Assembly: GCA_965215535.1 (NCBI GenBank)
Contig: OZ244063.1
Coordinates: 1,178,001 to 1,242,000, forward strand
Reading direction: 5' to 3'
DNA from: Bin94 sp965215535
Lineage (GTDB): Bacteria > Gemmatimonadota > Gemmatimonadetes > Longimicrobiales > Gaopeijiaceae
Length of the DNA: 64,000 nucleotides
In this document: one piece after another, positions 48,429-56,532 of the stretch
Position numbering within the stretch: position 1 is the stretch's first letter
Layout: every line of letters starts with the position of its first letter
The notes under the pieces: model-generated
What the model was told of the DNA's origin: nothing
Database searches by the model: none
The model's input: the letters and a program-made list of their open reading frames with translations, nothing else
Translations under genes and position numbers: made by a program

Positions 48429-48589
48429 CTCAATCGCGGTCCCGGCTCGCACGATCATCCATGGCGAGATGGCCTGTCATCGGACTCCTCTTTCTCCCGC
48501 TGGGATTTCTTATCGCCCCGGCATGGTCGCTTCATCTTCTCGCTGCGCTCGCAGCCGTAATTGGGTGGAAGGGACTCAACTCACCATGA
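48425..48589 (+). CDS. 54-aa membrane peptide, coupled to the MauD-like gene
   Basis: ATG at 48425 overlaps the MauD-like stop as ATGA. The product has a basic N-terminus (MTQSRSRLARSSMARW) and two hydrophobic stretches (PVIGLLFLPLGFLIAP and WSLHLLAALAAVIGW), likely a hairpin or one long helix. No cysteines and no known family. Tight coupling and operon position suggest a real component or stabiliser of the redox membrane complex. Confidence 0.6.
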   Translation: MTQSRSRLARSSMARWPVIGLLFLPLGFLIAPAWSLHLLAALAAVIGWKGLNSP

Positions 48590-48607
48590 GGAGTCAACTC
48601 GATCACC

Positions 48608-49231
48608 ATGATCGCGACGCCCCCGGGCCGGGGCAATCACAAACGAATCGTTTCCTTTTTACAGGGCCCGCTTGCCTTTCTTTGCGGAAGCGTTGCGGGC
48701 GCAATCGCTACAGGCGCAATCGTTGCGCTGTGCGAAACCCTCCTTTCCGCTTATTTTTCGGATTTTAATGTCTTCACCAGCCTTCTGCTGATCGTCACCG
48801 CTGGCCTGGCTCTGGCCAATCCGCCGCCGCACAGCCGTCTGGCCGCCCCTTCCACGAACTGGCAAGTGCCGCGGGAATGGATGAACGCAGGGAGAGTTCG
48901 TTTCTCGCTCGTATTCGGCCTTTGTGTGGGGCCGGGGGTAGTGACAATCGTAACATCGTGGGGAATTTACGCTGTATTGGCGGGCGTTCTGACTCAGCCA
49001 GGCATCGGGCGCGGCGGATTTCTGGTTGGTTGCTTCGGCCTTGCTCGCTCAGTTCCGATGATTGCGGTCGCGATCGATCCGACCGCACACGTGTTGCCAT
49101 CCGGAAACGATGTCGGCACCCGATCGCGACTGTTTCGCATTGCGAACCCGAAAGGGTTGTTGACACTGACCGAACAACTGCTCCTGGGCCTTGTCGTTGG
49201 GAATGCGATCCGTTCGCTTGCTCTCGTCTGA
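48608..49231 (+). CDS. Polytopic membrane protein, MauF/CcdA-like (tentative)
   Basis: 207 residues with GAGGAG 13 nt upstream. About five hydrophobic segments, among them FLCGSVAGAIATGAIVALC, VFTSLLLIVTAGLALA, FSLVFGLCVGPGVVTIVTSW and LLLGLVVGNAIRSLALV. The paired GxG-rich helices with FLVGCFGLARSVPM resemble MauF/CcdA-type electron-transfer membrane proteins, but the match is by shape, not by a unique motif. Last gene of the Mau-like operon; ends 15 bp from the convergent propeller gene. Confidence 0.6.
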   Translation: MIATPPGRGNHKRIVSFLQGPLAFLCGSVAGAIATGAIVALCETLLSAYFSDFNVFTSLLLIVTAGLALANPPPHSRLAAPSTNWQVPREWMNAGRVRFSLVFGLCVGPGVVTIVTSWGIYAVLAGVLTQPGIGRGGFLVGCFGLARSVPMIAVAIDPTAHVLPSGNDVGTRSRLFRIANPKGLLTLTEQLLLGLVVGNAIRSLALV

Positions 49232-49245
49232 CAAAACCGGGCCGC

Positions 49246-50361
49246 TCAGCGTTTCATGCCGAATTCCACGAGAACCAAGCGCTGTACTCCCAGAGCCATT
49301 CGGCGGACGCCCCACGCTCTGTTCCCTCGGATCGCCCCAAAAGCGAGATCGATGTCCGAGGGCCAGATCGCATGGAGTGTCGGCTGCCCGCCGAACTCAT
49401 AGACGTCTGCCGTGGCCACGGTCCCATTGTCATCAACGCTGAGCGACACCCACAAGCGGCGGTCGGCGTCAAACCAGATGCGGTCTATCGGCGGTTTCCG
49501 CTGCGGGACGGCGACATCGGGAACAATTCCGCCCACCGAACGAACCTGCCGCGCACGGTCCGCCAAAATTGAATCGGCCCACGCCTCCTCCGCGCGAGTG
49601 AGCGCGGGACCATCGACCTCCGGTCGCCCGATTCGCGCCGTGACAGCTCCACCAGGAGCGTGAATCGCGATGTCGTAGGAGCTGGTCAGAGCCGTAGCAA
49701 AGCTCCCGTCACGGTCTCGCGCCAGCCGCGCCGCTTCGCCGAATGGCAGATCCATGGGTATCTCGCGCACCCCGCGCGACTGCGGGAACCCATACACGAC
49801 AACGCCATCGGTCTCGTATGGACGCATCGGGTTGAGCCACTGCCGCACTTCGCGTCCTTCGCCATCGAGCTCCAGCAGGACGTACTCGTTTTTTCTGAAA
49901 TCCCGACCGGGATCCAGGCGAACCGCAGATACCAGTACGTTGCCGCTCTCAAGAACGATGGGAGGATTCCAGTCCAGGTAAGAGATGTCGGCCTTGACCT
50001 GGATTCTCCGCTCGAAGCGCATGCGCCCCTCTTGCCGCCGGAAGACATCGAGCCGGTCACCTCCGAGAATCCATAGCCTGCCCGTGCGGTCGATGACAGG
50101 ACAGCAGGGACGCTTCAGGTCGCCCGGCCCGTCGCCCTCGCCTCCAATCCGGGACAGGACAGGGCCTTGCGGAGGAACCAGGAAGGCGGTCGCACTCATT
50201 CGATCCACCACCCACGCGCTGCCATCTGTCGCAATGGCGATCCCGCCCACCTGTCCCAGCGGTTCGCCGTCCAGAAATTCGCTTTCGCGACGAACCCGGC
50301 CAACGAGTGTCGGAACCTGGAAAATCGCGTTTCCGGAACCCTCGAAGAGACCGGGAATCAC
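49246..50361 (-). CDS. 6-bladed beta-propeller protein without own signal peptide
   Basis: 371 residues from the GTG at 50361, 20 bp after the Cys-rich gene stop; the frame is open further upstream inside that gene but looks non-coding there. The family motif RIGGEGDGPGD (about 71-81) matches the GEGPGE loop of the propeller lipoprotein at 36 kb. Blades show repeated W-V-D and L-W-I-L strands. No signal peptide or lipobox is present, unlike relatives, so export would need the upstream Tat partner or a missed start. Probably a partner of the Cys-rich protein. Confidence 0.7.
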   Translation of the reverse strand: MIPGLFEGSGNAIFQVPTLVGRVRRESEFLDGEPLGQVGGIAIATDGSAWVVDRMSATAFLVPPQGPVLSRIGGEGDGPGDLKRPCCPVIDRTGRLWILGGDRLDVFRRQEGRMRFERRIQVKADISYLDWNPPIVLESGNVLVSAVRLDPGRDFRKNEYVLLELDGEGREVRQWLNPMRPYETDGVVVYGFPQSRGVREIPMDLPFGEAARLARDRDGSFATALTSSYDIAIHAPGGAVTARIGRPEVDGPALTRAEEAWADSILADRARQVRSVGGIVPDVAVPQRKPPIDRIWFDADRRLWVSLSVDDNGTVATADVYEFGGQPTLHAIWPSDIDLAFGAIRGNRAWGVRRMALGVQRLVLVEFGMKR

Positions 50362-50380
50362 TGCTTCGCCGTAGCCCCGG

Positions 50381-50755
50381 TCAGTGCGGTTCGAAGCAAC
50401 TGTCAACGCGTCCGCAACAGACAACGCGCTCCTCGGCGCAGGAGCCGCAAAGGTAGTCGCAACAGATCTGCCAGTTCCCCGGGGATCCCTCACACCAGCA
50501 GTTCCCTCCGCCCGGCCAGGGACATGCCTGGCGGTCTTCATGACAGTCCGATCCCCGGGCCTGCCAACTGCCTGCTTCACACTGGTCCCTGCACTCGGCT
50601 GCCCGGTCGCGACGGTAGTACGCCGCCGCCGCGACCGGGCGACCTATGAGCACAAGAGCGATCCCGCGAAGAAACCCGCCCACAAATCGTCCGATGAACG
50701 TTCGTCGCGATGAACGCCCGCGTCCGGTTACGAAATTTCGGGTCGGATGCGTCAT
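50381..50755 (-). CDS. Tat-exported Cys-rich small protein (MauA-like organisation)
   Basis: 124 residues. A twin-arginine signal SRRTFIGRFVGG (RR at 17-18) with hydrophobic FLRGIALVLIG ends near PVAAAA (about 45). The mature part of about 78 residues has 13 cysteines (55, 59, 71, 78, 86, 88, 98, 99, 103, 106, 113, 114, 120) and four tryptophans, including CPWP and NCWCEG. Small, Tat-exported, disulfide-dense and next to MauE/MauD-like genes, it mirrors the light subunit of methylamine dehydrogenase, though it is shorter and I cannot align it confidently. No MauG or radical SAM gene is nearby. Function unknown. Confidence 0.72.
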   Translation of the reverse strand: MTHPTRNFVTGRGRSSRRTFIGRFVGGFLRGIALVLIGRPVAAAAYYRRDRAAECRDQCEAGSWQARGSDCHEDRQACPWPGGGNCWCEGSPGNWQICCDYLCGSCAEERVVCCGRVDSCFEPH

Positions 50756-50821
50756 CGGCGACTCGCGCCTGGACGGTGAATGGGATGAATCTTCAAGAAA
50801 CCGTGCGCCTTCTCCTTTCCC

Positions 50822-53614
50822 CTACCGCGATTCCCAGAGCCAGTCGTAGCTCAGGCGGAGATAGTAGAAGCCGCCATTGAAGCCGAAGGGAGTCGATTCC
50901 GGATAGAGAGCGCCCACACCCAGAGCCCCGGGATTTTCATCCGGGTAGGTGTTGAGAAGGTTGTTGGCGCCGATCGCAATCGAGGCGTTGTTGGAGAGGG
51001 GAAGCGAAACCTCGGCATCCACAATCACCCGCGCGCCGTATCTCTGATCGGGGTCGCTGAGCTCGGAATCGTAGAAACCGTCGTAGTAGGTGGCGCGCAG
51101 GAGCGCACCCAGCGATCCGAATTCCTGCAGCACGCTGAACACGCCGCGGAAGCGCGGCAGCGCGCGCTCGAGCTGATCCACCCGGGCATCGTCCACAACC
51201 TCCGGATCGCGGTCGGTAACCTCGGTGCCGGTGTAGTTGAAGAGCAGGTTCAGGTCGGTGGCCTCGCCCGCAGAGTAGTTCGCCACCAGGTCCACACCCT
51301 GCGTCAGCGTCTCGAACTCGTTGGTGAAGAAGCGGAACTCGGCCAGATTCGACGCGCTCGTAATGCCCTCCGAAACCAGACGATCCACCTCGGCGTCGCT
51401 CAACTTGAAGGTTCGGGTCTGCGCAAAGCGATCCGCGATCGAGATGCGGAAGTAGTCGGCGGTCAGGCGGAATCCGCCCTGCTCAAACATGACTCCGCCC
51501 GCGAAGCTGAGCGAGGATTCGGGTTCAAGCTGCCGTCCGCCCCGGGTTCCGGCCACCGCCGAAGTCGAGGGGATTGTGCCGCGGTTGACCAGGTCGCCCA
51601 GATCGGTGTCGAAGACCGTCGATACGTTGAAGGCATTCTGCTGACCTGGCGTCGGCGCCCGGAAGCCGGTATTGGCGCTCGCCCTGATCGCAAATTGATC
51701 GGTGGCCGCAAAGCGGAACGATACCTTGCCCGTCGCCTTGCCACCGAAATCCGAGAAGTCCTCGTAGCGGCCCGCAATGCCTACGGACCAGGGGTCGTCC
51801 GGCCGACCCAGATTCAGATCGGCATACACCGTGGTGTTGCTGCGACTCCAGTCGCCTGCGGCCAGAGGGCTGAATCCGGGGAACCCGTTCGACGAAGAGC
51901 TGAAGCCCTGCTCCGCATAGGGTCCGATCTGCCACGATTCATCCTGGCCCTGACCGATCTCGAAACGCTCTTCACGCTGCTCGAATCCGCCGGCCAGATT
52001 GACGGCGTCGCTGATCTGATACGAAAGGTCAAGATTCAGATTGATCTCTTCCTGCTGATAGTAGCCGGGATCAAAGTCGGTGGGGGTGTTGGGTCCGAGC
52101 GCCGCATTCACCGTGTTGTAGATGAAGAAGTCGGCCAGATTGCGCCCCCAGCTTGTGCTTGCATCCCAATTGATGCCGCCCGCGGTGCGGCCCCTGATTC
52201 CACCCACAACCGAGGCGTCGAAGACCTCGCCGCCGAATTGCGGAGTGAAGCCGCCGGGGAACATCTCCTGGAAGGAGAAGCAGTTGGGATCGCTGAAAAC
52301 CCGCGCCAGAGAATCCTGCTGGGGAACGTTGTTGGTGATCGGGACCACCGGGCAGTTCGCCGATCCCAACCCTCTGGCCCGCAAGACATCGCCGATCAGA
52401 AGGGTTTCACCGCCATCGCCCGAAAAGACGCCGCCACGGGTGTTCGGATTGCGGAAGAAGAAGCCACCATCGACCCGCTTCGAGGCGATGTTGCCGAACG
52501 CATAGGCCTGCTCGTCGTCATCGAAATTGTAGCCGGTGTTGAGCCAGACCTTGAGGTCGTCGGAGACGCTGGGCGACCCCCACACCTGCGCGGTCGGCGT
52601 CCGCACCGCCGAGTTGCCCGCCGCAACCAGTCCGGCCGCATCGCTTCGCTGGACTGCGCGATCGGTGGGCTCTGCATTTCCGTACTCGACCGAAAGATTG
52701 GCAAAGCCGGTTTCGCCCAGAGGCACGCCGAAGTTGGCCGCCACGGTGGTGGTGGCGCCATTCCCGCCCCAATCCTGTCCGGAGCCATCGACAAACCCGT
52801 CGCCATCGTAGTGCTGGCCCTGCTTGACCTGAACCGATCCGCCGGAACGGTCGTTCTTGAGCTGAAAGTTGAGCACGCCGGCGATCGCGTCGGAACCGTA
52901 CTGCGCCGAGGCGCCATCGCGCAGCACCTCGACCTGCCGCAGCGCAATTCCGGGAATGGAGCCGATATCGGGCCCCTGCGCGCCATCGGACAGCCCGCCG
53001 CCCAGCCATGAGATGACTGCGCCCCGGTGACGCCGCTTGCCATTGACCAGCACCAGGGTGTGGTCGGAGGCGAGACCGCGCAAATTCGCGGGACGGGTGA
53101 TTGTGGCCGCGTCGCTGATTGGTTGCGTATTCACATTGTACGACGGCACCACATTGCGGAGCAGAAAGTCGATATTGGTTTCCGCCTGCTGCGCGATCTC
53201 CTGAACCGGGATCACATCGACGGGCACCATCGACTCGGTGACGGTGCGGGGCCGGGTCCGGCTTCCCACCACCACAAGCTCGTTGAGCGCAAAGGCCGCG
53301 ATGCCAAGCGCGATCTCCAGGTTGACCGACTGGCCGCTTGCGACCGTGACCTCCTGGGTGTACAGACCGAATCCTACCTGCCGGACCTCGATCGTGTGAG
53401 TGCCGGCCGCGACGCCGGAGATCGAGAACTGTCCGGTGGCGCCGGTGAAGTCCACCAGCCCGAGCGCGGGAATTTCCACGCGGGCATTCCCGATTGCCAG
53501 TCCGTTCGCACCGCTGCGGACTGTTCCCTCGATAGTACCCTGCTGCGCCTGAATTGCCGCAGGAAGTACAAGCAGCGTCAGCGCAAATACAAGAGTACGT
53601 CTGATTCCAACCAT
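50822..53614 (-). CDS. TonB-dependent receptor with carboxypeptidase-regulatory-like N-domain
   Basis: 930 residues behind AAGGAGG. Signal peptide RRTLVFALTLLVLPAAIQAQ, then a CarboxypepD_reg-like domain (about 27-105: GTIEGTVRSGANGLAIGNAR), a plug domain (VDVIPVQEIAQQAETNIDFL, VLVNGKRRHRGAV, EVLRDGASAQYGSDAIAGVL), and a 22-strand-type barrel ending GGFYYLRLSYDWLWESR. No TonB-linked transducer N-extension. Ligand unknown. Sits 66 bp upstream of the Cys-rich gene on the same strand, so co-expression is possible. Confidence 0.93.
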   Translation of the reverse strand: MVGIRRTLVFALTLLVLPAAIQAQQGTIEGTVRSGANGLAIGNARVEIPALGLVDFTGATGQFSISGVAAGTHTIEVRQVGFGLYTQEVTVASGQSVNLEIALGIAAFALNELVVVGSRTRPRTVTESMVPVDVIPVQEIAQQAETNIDFLLRNVVPSYNVNTQPISDAATITRPANLRGLASDHTLVLVNGKRRHRGAVISWLGGGLSDGAQGPDIGSIPGIALRQVEVLRDGASAQYGSDAIAGVLNFQLKNDRSGGSVQVKQGQHYDGDGFVDGSGQDWGGNGATTTVAANFGVPLGETGFANLSVEYGNAEPTDRAVQRSDAAGLVAAGNSAVRTPTAQVWGSPSVSDDLKVWLNTGYNFDDDEQAYAFGNIASKRVDGGFFFRNPNTRGGVFSGDGGETLLIGDVLRARGLGSANCPVVPITNNVPQQDSLARVFSDPNCFSFQEMFPGGFTPQFGGEVFDASVVGGIRGRTAGGINWDASTSWGRNLADFFIYNTVNAALGPNTPTDFDPGYYQQEEINLNLDLSYQISDAVNLAGGFEQREERFEIGQGQDESWQIGPYAEQGFSSSSNGFPGFSPLAAGDWSRSNTTVYADLNLGRPDDPWSVGIAGRYEDFSDFGGKATGKVSFRFAATDQFAIRASANTGFRAPTPGQQNAFNVSTVFDTDLGDLVNRGTIPSTSAVAGTRGGRQLEPESSLSFAGGVMFEQGGFRLTADYFRISIADRFAQTRTFKLSDAEVDRLVSEGITSASNLAEFRFFTNEFETLTQGVDLVANYSAGEATDLNLLFNYTGTEVTDRDPEVVDDARVDQLERALPRFRGVFSVLQEFGSLGALLRATYYDGFYDSELSDPDQRYGARVIVDAEVSLPLSNNASIAIGANNLLNTYPDENPGALGVGALYPESTPFGFNGGFYYLRLSYDWLWESR

Positions 53615-53724
53615 TGTGCCAATCCTCCTTGGGAAGATATTTTGGAAGTGGTGCGGGCGCGATGCTGAAAAGGGTTCGGGGGCACCGACCTACCCGCTGG
53701 GTGAAATATAACCCCCCGATGGCC

Positions 53725-53760
53725 GAAGTACAGGGCCGAAGTACGGAAGTACAGAAGTCG
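53725..53760. promoter_or_regulatory. Four-fold GAAGTACnG-type repeat upstream of the TonB receptor
   Basis: Four near-identical GAAGTA/GAAGTC units occur in 36 bp. On the receptor's strand a TATATT (-10-like, about 53705-53710) lies just downstream. The array could be an operator for receptor expression. Visible pattern; role inferred. Confidence 0.4.
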
Positions 53761-53870
53761 GACGGCATTTCGGGGAGCGCGACTCCTGCGCTCTCATCAT
53801 GATTTACGCACTGTCGCGGTCCGGCGGCGGAAAATCCTTCAGGCGATCCCTGTTCAGCGCCCGGGAGAGG

Positions 53871-54566
53871 TCAGTCTTCCCGCCAGGGCACCCCGAGCGC
53901 TCCGCAGAGCCACCGCTGAAAGGGTGCGGCGACAGAGCAGAGCCGAACAAAGTCATCCAGGAGCGCATCGGATACGATCTGTTCCCCGGTCAGCGATGCC
54001 ACCGCAATAAAATCCTTCCGGCGCAGATCCTCGATCAGCGGATGATCGACTGCAAATCCCTTCGGCGCGCGCACCAGAGAATCGCCCGCCAGCTCGAAGG
54101 TCGTCCGAAAGTCCGATCCGCGCGAAGCCCGCTTCCAGCCCTCCGGGTCCTCGTCGATCGCCTCGCGAATCCGCCTGAGCGCCGGACCCGCCGGATGCCA
54201 CACCCCGCTCCCCATAAAGGAACGCCCCGGTTCGACATGAAGGTAGAAGCCCGGCGCATGCGCATCCTTCGCCGCCTCGTGCCGGAAGTGGATGCCGATG
54301 TGCGTCTTGTAGGGACTCTTGTCGCGCGCAAAGCGGGTATCGCGGTAGATGCGAAAGAGCGAACCGCCACTGGGCCGGGGATCGGCGCGAAAGCGCGAAC
54401 TGATCGACCGCAACGGCTCGGCAAAGTCCTCGATAAAGCGCAGCGCGGGATCGCGCACCTCGGTCAGATAGCGATCCTTGTTCGCCCCGAACCACTCCCG
54501 GTCGTTGTGCGCGGCCAGCTCGGAGAGAAATGCAAATGTGCGCGGGCTGAACCAGGGCGGGGACAT
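53871..54566 (-). CDS. DUF2461 (TIGR02453) family protein
   Basis: 231 residues with family blocks PWFSPRTFAFLSELAAHNDR, EWFGANKDRYL, IYRDTRFARDKSPYKTHIGI, FYLHVEPG and GSGVWHPAGPALRRIREAI. Widespread cytosolic family of unknown role. Would be divergent from ahcY if the restriction-modification insert were absent. Confidence 0.9.
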   Translation of the reverse strand: MSPPWFSPRTFAFLSELAAHNDREWFGANKDRYLTEVRDPALRFIEDFAEPLRSISSRFRADPRPSGGSLFRIYRDTRFARDKSPYKTHIGIHFRHEAAKDAHAPGFYLHVEPGRSFMGSGVWHPAGPALRRIREAIDEDPEGWKRASRGSDFRTTFELAGDSLVRAPKGFAVDHPLIEDLRRKDFIAVASLTGEQIVSDALLDDFVRLCSVAAPFQRWLCGALGVPWRED

Positions 54567-54616
54567 GGCGACGGCGATCTCCGGTGGGAGCGATCCTTGC
54601 GAGGGCGGTCCTGTGC

Positions 54617-54706
54617 GGCGACAGGCAAACTCATCATGCTCCGATCCCTAACCGATCCGGCGGGAAAGATCAAGCAGGACCGCCACCTCGCCCGGCGGCG
54701 CGATTC
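54617..54706. repeat. 90-bp direct repeat, left copy, flanking the restriction-modification cassette
   Basis: Matches 56533-56622 at 88 of 90 positions (differences: A/G in the AGGCAA(A/G)CTC part and A/G in AGG(A/G)CCGCC), same orientation. It extends into the 3' end of the nuclease gene. Confidence 0.93.
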
Positions 54707-55335
54707 CCCAGGTGAATCACGCGCGCCAGAAATTCCTTCCTTGCATAAAATGCGCGAGTCCTTTTCGCATTGCCGCCCGCGCCCTTTGTACGCGGCTGAA
54801 CGTACGTCCCCATGTCGCTCCGCAGCGCATCCGGGCCCCGGGCGGGGTCGGCGATGCATTCGCGCACGAGATTGTAGTCCCGCTGAACCTGTCGGTAGAG
54901 ATCGCGATCATCGTCCAGGCCGGTCGCGGTTGCGGAATGGACGATCTGCGGATCCTCGGGGCTGGACCCCACGATTCGGGCTACAATCACGGCCTTGCGC
55001 ATCTTGTCCAGGAGGTGGCTCCGCTCAAAGGGAGTCTGCCGAATGTAGGGCGCATCAATCATGGTAATGGCCATCGTCTCCTTGAAGCGCAGTTCGCCAT
55101 TCAGCAAATACTTGAGCGGGATCACCTTCAGCTCCCAGGTACCCATGTTCGGGGCCCGCGACGAGTTCAACTGGATTCCCAGATAGCGCTCGATGACCTG
55201 CCCTGCCCATCCCTTGTTGATCCTGCCCTCGGCCGTTTTGAAGGTCACCTCGTCGCGAAAGTGTCTGCGGCGAAGCTCGTGCAGATCGCGCCCTTCGAGC
55301 GCCCGAAGTTTGTGGAGAGCCTGAGCGCGCTCCAT
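54670..55335 (-). CDS. MutH/Sau3AI-family restriction endonuclease (predicted GATC)
   Basis: 221 residues. The MutH-type fold is recognised by KGWAGQVIERYLG, the acidic region before NSSRAPNMGTWELKVIPL, and the catalytic E-x-K in WELKVIP; this is how MutH and Sau3AI cut at GATC. Its ATG lies 4 bp after the methylase stop, forming an M-R operon. The last 11 residues and stop (NRAAGRGGGPA) are encoded by the left direct repeat, so the natural C-terminus may have been replaced at insertion. Shorter than Sau3AI and about MutH length. Confidence 0.85.
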   Translation of the reverse strand: MERAQALHKLRALEGRDLHELRRRHFRDEVTFKTAEGRINKGWAGQVIERYLGIQLNSSRAPNMGTWELKVIPLKYLLNGELRFKETMAITMIDAPYIRQTPFERSHLLDKMRKAVIVARIVGSSPEDPQIVHSATATGLDDDRDLYRQVQRDYNLVRECIADPARGPDALRSDMGTYVQPRTKGAGGNAKRTRAFYARKEFLARVIHLGNRAAGRGGGPA

Positions 55336-55339
55336 GGAT

Positions 55340-56152
55340 CTAGAGATCGAGGCCGGGGTTGAGAAATTCCTCGTTCAGCCGCGGCAGGCACAGCTTTTGC
55401 AGATAGTCTTCGCTCCGGTCGATGCCGATAAAGACGCGGCCATGACGAATTGCGGCGACACCAGTGGTGCCGGAACCCGCAAAGGGATCAAGAACGGTTG
55501 AGCCGGGATCGGTGCTGGCGCGAATGACACGATCCAGCAGGGCCTCGGGCTTCTGGGTCGGGTGCCTGCCGAAGCGCTTTTCCCGCTTTGCCGGCGGAGG
55601 AATCGACCAGACGCTGCGCATTTGTCGGCCGGGCGACTTGAGACGGTCGCCAGGGAATGATCCCTCGCGCATTGCGTTGTAGTGAAAAACGTGCCGGGCC
55701 GAGGTCGATTTGCTCGCCCAGATGAGCGTCTCGTGGCTCGCGGTGAACATCCGACGCCCCAGGTTGGGCGGAGCATTCGGCTTGAACCAGACAATGTCAT
55801 TGAGGATGCGCCAGCCCTGCATCTGAAGGGCGTGACCGCAGAGATGAATGCTGTGGTAGGTGCCCGAGATCCAGAGGGTGCCATCGGGAACCAGCACGCG
55901 GCCGCATGCCCGGATCCAGTCGAAGTGGAAATCGTAGTCGGCCCCGACGCCGCGACTGCGATCCCAGTCCCCCTTGTTGACGCTGACGCGCCGACCGCTG
56001 TGAATGCTCGTGCCATCGTTGGAAAGTCCGTATGGCGGATCCGCGAACACCATGTGAACGCTCTCTGATGGCAGCGCATCCAGAATGCCTATGCAATCGC
56101 CAAGATGAAGCGTGGCCGTGCCGATGCGGAAGGCCGGAACCGGAGCCGTCAC
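55340..56152 (-). CDS. Beta-class adenine-type DNA methyltransferase, DpnA-like (predicted GATC)
   Basis: 270 residues from the GTG at 56152 (GGGGTGG seven nt upstream); a TTG at 56176 is an alternative. Catalytic motif DPPYGLSNDG comes before the SAM motif FAGSGTTG, the beta-class order. The segment HSGRRVSVNKGDWD is like that of DpnA-type second methylases of DpnII systems, which modify adenine in GATC. Paired with a MutH/Sau3AI-like nuclease of the same expected specificity. Base composition is somewhat less GC-rich than the flanks. Confidence 0.88.
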   Translation of the reverse strand: MTAPVPAFRIGTATLHLGDCIGILDALPSESVHMVFADPPYGLSNDGTSIHSGRRVSVNKGDWDRSRGVGADYDFHFDWIRACGRVLVPDGTLWISGTYHSIHLCGHALQMQGWRILNDIVWFKPNAPPNLGRRMFTASHETLIWASKSTSARHVFHYNAMREGSFPGDRLKSPGRQMRSVWSIPPPAKREKRFGRHPTQKPEALLDRVIRASTDPGSTVLDPFAGSGTTGVAAIRHGRVFIGIDRSEDYLQKLCLPRLNEEFLNPGLDL

Positions 56153-56532
56153 GGTTGCGCCACCCCGCTCGGGCAATGCGGGGAGATGGCGTCAGCGCCC
56201 AATCCATTCGAATCGAGAGCGCAGGCAGCTCCAGGCCGCGAAGGAATATCCGGTGTTGCGACTGTGGTCTGCGACTTTGCAGCCGAAGACCGGACCGGCG
56301 TCCACCTGTGGACGCGGCAGCTACAAGGTTGAGCGCTCCCCGGGAGTCCGCATACTATTCCCCTCCCCCCCCCCCCCGATATTCATCGGCGCGGACTGAG
56401 TGATCCGCACCTGCCGGAGGAGCAAGGGAACGAGAGTGTCACACACCGGCAGGAGCATCAGCGGCGCTGCAGGGCAGAGAGCGCCCTGAACCGACCGGAG
56501 GATGCCGGACGGAGCACCGGCGCGCGCGCAGA
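56153..56532. other. Upstream region of the methyltransferase, inside the insert
   Basis: About 380 bp with no credible ORF. It holds a 13-base cytosine run and fragments with a weak tRNA-like 3' half, and presumably carries the cassette promoter. No C-protein box recognised. Confidence 0.4.
56365..56377. repeat. Homopolymer tract C13
   Basis: Thirteen consecutive C on the plus strand (G13 in the methylase direction), about 210 bp upstream of the methylase start. Tracts of this length slip during replication. Confidence 0.85.

Noticed and set aside
49246..50580. Longer start for the propeller gene at 50580
   Set aside because: The extra 73 residues overlap the Cys-rich gene and look like shadow translation, with no signal peptide.
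56316..56364. Sequence resembling the 3' half of a tRNA before the C13 tract
   Set aside because: The T-loop is not canonical (GTCCGCATAC) and no 5' half pairs with it.
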